From NCBI GenBank assembly GCA_019038645.1, contig JAHOYT010000015.1, forward strand, positions 1 through 34,697: a stretch of DNA of 34,697 bases, read 5' to 3'. This DNA comes from Bacteroidales bacterium (GTDB lineage Bacteria > Bacteroidota > Bacteroidia > Bacteroidales > UBA12077). Position 1 is the stretch's first letter; each line of letters starts with the position of its first letter. Of this stretch, positions 31,424 through 34,697 are shown piece after piece. The position numbers and the translations under genes were made by a program. Below the pieces are notes generated by a model. The model was not told where the DNA came from, made no database searches, and was given only the letters and a program-made list of their open reading frames with translations.

Positions 31424-33322
31424 ATGAAAAATTATCTGGATCACATTAAACTTTTTACTTATCGGTTTCTGTTATTAATTCTGGTTTTTACCATTTCCAG
31501 ATTACTATTCTATTTATTTAACATCAGCTATTTCGATACGATCCGGACTGGAGAATTAATAAAGATTATGTTTTTTGGCATCAGGTTCGATATTTCCGCA
31601 TTATACTATTTTAATATTCTTTTTATTTTATTGAGCTTAATTCCAGGAAATTTTAAAAATAATAAGCATTATCAGAATATACTATTCGTTTTGTTTCTAA
31701 CAATTAATTCCTTATTACTTGTAACAAATATAGTAGATACAAAATTTTTTGATTTTGAACATAAAAGACTTACATCGGATATTTTCTCATCGGTATGGCT
31801 TGGAGAGGATTTTAGATCATTACTTCCCGCTTTCATAAAAGATTATTGGTATTTAATTATTATTTGGGGATTAATGTGTTTGGGATTATACAAATTTTAT
31901 CCAAAAGTAAATTATGATAAAATCTCAAAAAATACTTTTAGTATAACAGGATTATTCTCACAAACAGGCATTTTCATATTGCTAATGGGGATAGGATTAG
32001 TATTTGGTCGTGGTGGTTTCCAATTAAAACCGTTAAGGGTTATTCATGCTGCGGAATATTCTTCAGCTAAAAATATTCCGTTGATATTAAACTCTCCGTT
32101 TACTATTATGAAAACAATTGGAGTGAAATCTGTGAGTGCTGTCAGATATTTTGAAAATGATGAGCTTAGTTCAATTTACACACCTGTTATAAAGTTTGAT
32201 AAAACTGAAAATAAGAAGCAAAACATTGTAATTATCATTCTGGAAAGTTTTTCATCAGAATATATAGGAGCTTTAAATAAGGGTTCAGGATATACTCCTT
32301 TTTTAGATTCGTTATTTGATCACAGTCTTGTATTTACTAAAGCTTTTGCTAACGGTAAACGATCTATGGAAGCTATGCCATCAATTATTGCCGGATTACC
32401 TGCACTTACCGATGAAACTTATATTACATCAAGGTATTCATCTAACAAGATAAATTCGATTGCCAGTATTCTTGCAAATGAAGGGTATTATACGGCCTTT
32501 TTCCATGGAGGAAAAAATGGCACTATGGGATTCGATCAATTTGCTAATATTGCAGGATTCAGTAATTATTATGGTATGAATGAATATCCGAAGGAATCAG
32601 ATTACGATGGAAACTGGGGTATTTATGATGAAGAGTATTTGCAATATTTTGCTCAAAAAATGACAGAATTTAAAAAACCATTCTTAGCAGCTGTATTTAC
32701 ATTAACATCGCATCATCCATATGAAATTCCGGAAAAGTACAGAGAAATATTCCCTGTTGGTACATTAAATATTCATGAAAGTATTGGATATACAGATTAT
32801 TCGCTTAAAAAGTTTTTCAAGTCAGCAAAAACAACAAGTTGGTACAATAATACATTATTTATAATAACTGCAGATCATACAGCACAAGCTGAAAGTAGTT
32901 ACTATAAAAACAAATTAGGTAATTACGCAATTCCAATAATCTTATATCATCCCGCTGATTCATCTTTAACTGGCAAATCGAATATAATAGCACAACAAAC
33001 AGATATTTTTCCAACAGCCTTAGACTATTTAGGTTATAACGAACCTTTTATTTGTTTTGGTAACAGTTTATTAAATGACACTGCAGATCATTTTGCTGTA
33101 AATTATATTAACGGAATTTTTCAAATAATTGAAGATGATTATTTGTTGCAATTTGACGGAAATAAACCAATTGCTTTTTACAACATTAAATCAGATAGTT
33201 TATTAAGAAATAATTTTATTGATCATTCACATAAATTAAAAGAAGTAGAAAAACATTTAAAAGCTATTATTCAATCGTATCAGGAAAGGTTAATAGAAAA
33301 CAGGTTAACTACAAATAAATGA
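31424..33322 (+). CDS. LTA synthase-family membrane phosphotransferase/sulfatase (copy 2)
   Basis: This 632-residue protein has about five N-terminal transmembrane helices (residues 1-195) and a periplasmic alkaline-phosphatase-fold domain. Landmarks: IIILESFSSEYIG, the nucleophile region NGKRSMEAMPSIIAGLP (Ser), NWGIYDEEYL, LTSHHPYEIP and TADHTAQAE. The DHTAQ variant is common in one LtaS-like subgroup. It likely transfers a phosphoglycerol- or phosphoethanolamine-like group in the periplasm; the acceptor is unknown. Compared with the copy at 18151-19980 the nucleophile loop belongs to a different subtype, so the two may act on different substrates. A short stem-loop follows the gene. Confidence 0.9.
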   Translation: MKNYLDHIKLFTYRFLLLILVFTISRLLFYLFNISYFDTIRTGELIKIMFFGIRFDISALYYFNILFILLSLIPGNFKNNKHYQNILFVLFLTINSLLLVTNIVDTKFFDFEHKRLTSDIFSSVWLGEDFRSLLPAFIKDYWYLIIIWGLMCLGLYKFYPKVNYDKISKNTFSITGLFSQTGIFILLMGIGLVFGRGGFQLKPLRVIHAAEYSSAKNIPLILNSPFTIMKTIGVKSVSAVRYFENDELSSIYTPVIKFDKTENKKQNIVIIILESFSSEYIGALNKGSGYTPFLDSLFDHSLVFTKAFANGKRSMEAMPSIIAGLPALTDETYITSRYSSNKINSIASILANEGYYTAFFHGGKNGTMGFDQFANIAGFSNYYGMNEYPKESDYDGNWGIYDEEYLQYFAQKMTEFKKPFLAAVFTLTSHHPYEIPEKYREIFPVGTLNIHESIGYTDYSLKKFFKSAKTTSWYNNTLFIITADHTAQAESSYYKNKLGNYAIPIILYHPADSSLTGKSNIIAQQTDIFPTALDYLGYNEPFICFGNSLLNDTADHFAVNYINGIFQIIEDDYLLQFDGNKPIAFYNIKSDSLLRNNFIDHSHKLKEVEKHLKAIIQSYQERLIENRLTTNK

Positions 33323-33353
33323 AAAATCAGGCACAATGACCTGATTATTTCTT
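33322..33353. terminator. Bidirectional terminator between copy 2 and dodecin
   Basis: A perfect 7-bp stem AATCAGG / CCTGATT with an 8-nt loop lies between convergent genes. The minus strand runs into TTTTTC and the plus strand into ATTTCTTT, so it could serve both. The stem is short, so efficiency is uncertain. Confidence 0.65.
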
Positions 33354-33375
33354 TACCCGTTAAAGTATCTTAGTG

Positions 33376-33585
33376 CTATGCTTCAAATTTAAAAGAAACT
33401 TTAACTTTTGCTCTATAAGCTTCAACCTTGCCATCATTAAGTTGCATATCCAATTGAGATATTTCAGCAATACGAAGGTCTCGTAGAGATTCTGCGGCCT
33501 TTGCAATTGCATTGGATGCAGCTTTTTCCCAGGATTCAGTACTGGTACCAACCAGTTCAATAATTTTGTAAACAGTTTCTGGCAT
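33376..33585 (-). CDS. Dodecin family flavin-binding protein
   Basis: This 69-residue protein has the full dodecin pattern: VYKIIELVGTSTESWEKAA (start of the beta strand and helix, shown in parts: KIIELVGTS and SWEKAASNAI), then LRDLRIAEISQLDMQL with a strand carrying the flavin-stacking region, and EAYRAKVKVSFKFE at the end. Dodecins form hollow dodecamers that store riboflavin or FMN, or CoA in some lineages, and protect them from light and side reactions. The usual flavin-contacting Trp at the start of the helix is present. It is a single gene, convergent with copy 2 and divergent from the peptidase gene. Confidence 0.95.
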   Translation of the reverse strand: MPETVYKIIELVGTSTESWEKAASNAIAKAAESLRDLRIAEISQLDMQLNDGKVEAYRAKVKVSFKFEA

Positions 33586-33721
33586 AATTTCCTCCTATTT
33601 TAAATTTAAACCCTTAAAATATATTCAATGAATCATATAAAGTTATTACAAAAAGAAGTTAAAGTCAATTGATTATATCAATACTATTTAAGCAAGAATA
33701 TATTTATTAATTTTATAATCT

Positions 33722-34606
33722 ATGGAAAATATATATGCCTTGTTATTTATTGTATTTGTAGTAATAGTTTTTATTTACGCTGGCAAAAAATTCAATAGGA
33801 ATAATGTCTGGAAAAAGCCAGTTAAACCTTTTCCTGTAAGCTGGCGAAAAACACTTTTTGAAAATGTTGTTTTCTACAATAATCTTAATCATGAAGAAAA
33901 ACATCAATTTGAGTTTAAGATTCATGAATTCTTAATCAATTGTAGAATTACAGGAGTTGAAACAGATGTTGATGAAAAGGATCGGGTTTTAGTAGCTGCA
34001 AGCGCAATAATTCCAATATTTGCTTTTCCGAACTGGCAATATTTCAATTTAAATGAGGTTTTATTGTATCCTGGTTTATTCAATCAGAAATTTAATACCG
34101 ATGGAGAAAAGCGTTCCATTGCAGGAATGGTTGGAACTGGTTACATGGAAGGGAAAATGATTCTTTCGAAACGAGCTTTACATCATGGATTTAGAAACGA
34201 AACAGATAAAAAGAATACAGCCATTCATGAGTTTGTTCATTTAATCGATAAAGCAGATGGAAATATAGATGGAATTCCTGCTCTATTGCTGGAAAAACAG
34301 TATACTATTCCATGGATTGATTTAATTCAAAAGAAAATTGAAGAAATTTACGATGGAGAATCAGATATTAATCCTTACGGTGCAACTAATAAAACTGAAT
34401 TTTTTGCAGTTATAAGTGAGTACTTTTTTGAAAGACCAAAATTGCTTAAACAAAAGCATCCTAAAATTTATACTTTACTTGAAGAGATTTTTGATCAGAA
34501 AATGGCAAGAAAACTGAAAAGAACTTCAAATCGAGAAATTAATAGAAATGATCCATGTCCTTGTGAAAGTGGGAAAAAGTATAAAAAGTGTTGTGAGAAA
34601 ACATAA
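33722..34606 (+). CDS. mtfA: MtfA-type (M90) zinc metallopeptidase with C-terminal SEC-C motif
   Basis: This 294-residue protein has an N-terminal transmembrane helix (about 4-21), a peptidase domain of the MtfA/M90 family (about 35-265) and a C-terminal SEC-C zinc motif (about 276-294: NDPCPCESGKKYKKCC). The zinc site is HEFVH (H169, E170, H173) with a third ligand in TEFFAVISEYFF. Typical family segments are PIFAFPNWQYFNL, LYPGLF and MILSKRALHHG. E. coli MtfA is a cytoplasmic peptidase that binds Mlc and influences glucose PTS control; Bacteroidota lack that system, so its role here is unknown. SEC-C motifs link proteins to SecA-like or other partner interactions and bind Zn. Most MtfA proteins lack this tail. 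Confidence 0.92.
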   Translation: MENIYALLFIVFVVIVFIYAGKKFNRNNVWKKPVKPFPVSWRKTLFENVVFYNNLNHEEKHQFEFKIHEFLINCRITGVETDVDEKDRVLVAASAIIPIFAFPNWQYFNLNEVLLYPGLFNQKFNTDGEKRSIAGMVGTGYMEGKMILSKRALHHGFRNETDKKNTAIHEFVHLIDKADGNIDGIPALLLEKQYTIPWIDLIQKKIEEIYDGESDINPYGATNKTEFFAVISEYFFERPKLLKQKHPKIYTLLEEIFDQKMARKLKRTSNREINRNDPCPCESGKKYKKCCEKT

Positions 34607-34680
34607 AATATAAAACCGTAAAAAAAGATGTCCAAAAGTTAATAAAATGTTTTTACTCACCTCGTTCATGAGAATAGTTC

Positions 34681-34695
34681 CCTTGAACCTGCCTG
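34681..34695. repeat. Terminal CAGGCAGG repeat copy, right edge
   Basis: CCTGCCTG at 34688-34695 is the reverse complement of the first eight bases of the window. The 15-base match is 12 of 15. With 34607-34680 it forms the gene-free right flank, in which no other feature was recognised. Confidence 0.4.
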
Positions 34696-34697
34696 CC

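Noticed and set aside
33360-33560. 66-codon minus-strand frame overlapping dodecin
   Set aside because: It is a frame-shifted reading of the dodecin gene, which has the complete family pattern.
1-34697. CRISPR array, tRNA or rRNA genes, prophage or insertion sequence
   Set aside because: No regularly spaced repeats, no tRNA-like cloverleaf, no rRNA sequence and no transposase, integrase or phage structural gene was recognised on either strand.

Overview
This AT-rich window (about one third G+C by eye) looks like chromosome from a fermentative, probably anaerobic or microaerobic member of the Bacteroidota. The order Bacteroidales/Marinilabiliales is the best guess, but no rRNA or marker gene is present to fix it. 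Supporting signs are TAnnTTTG-type -7 promoter boxes with weak ribosome binding sites, Sec signal peptides ending in Gln, WG-repeat and DUF4197 proteins, LTA-synthase-family sulfatases in a Gram-negative gene background, a methylmalonyl-CoA decarboxylase sodium pump, and oxygen-detoxifying flavodiiron and rubredoxin proteins. No tRNA, rRNA, CRISPR array, transposase or phage gene was found. No gene-free stretch exceeds 300 bases; the longest are 31134-31423, 22751-23021 and 15421-15670.

Layout. 1-15420 is almost entirely minus strand. Read in the direction of transcription it holds: a PyrD-like flavoprotein; an exonuclease/GIY-YIG fusion; a run of envelope proteins of unknown function (membrane-anchored 387-aa protein, small lipoprotein, WG-repeat protein, DUF4197 protein); a flavodoxin-ferredoxin fusion; a phosphate butyryl/acetyltransferase; an omega-amidase-like nitrilase followed after 2 nt by a RelA-type (p)ppGpp synthetase with a degenerate hydrolase domain; an outer-membrane protein; the flavodiiron protein; and a thioesterase-(remnant)-PatB-NifX-like group. 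15671-23582 holds a hybrid histidine kinase (plus), convergent with an LTA-synthase-family protein (minus), then an isoaspartyl peptidase, a subtilisin-like protease and a TetR regulator (all plus).

23627-31133 is the metabolic core, all minus strand. Methylmalonyl-CoA epimerase is followed by a complete Na+-translocating methylmalonyl-CoA decarboxylase set (carboxyltransferase, gamma, biotin carrier, beta), ending at a clear terminator. A second unit encodes a fused citrate lyase ACP/beta subunit, citrate lyase alpha and a 51-residue rubredoxin. Together these suggest succinate-to-propionate fermentation with sodium-motive energy conservation, plus citrate cleavage to acetate and oxaloacetate. 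31424-34606 carries a second LTA-synthase-family protein, a dodecin and an MtfA-type metallopeptidase with a C-terminal SEC-C zinc motif.

The most notable points are: the beta subunit of the sodium pump carries an extra exported lipocalin-like N-terminal domain; citrate lyase is reduced to two polypeptides by a CitD-CitE fusion, with none of the usual maturation genes nearby; the RelA paralogue has lost its HD hydrolase residues; a PyrD-like protein lacks the canonical catalytic segment; and a 28-codon signal-peptide ORF looks like the stub of a deleted nitroreductase gene. The window starts and ends with inverted copies of a short CAGGCAGG-containing sequence. I see no wholly new multi-gene defence or mobile system.
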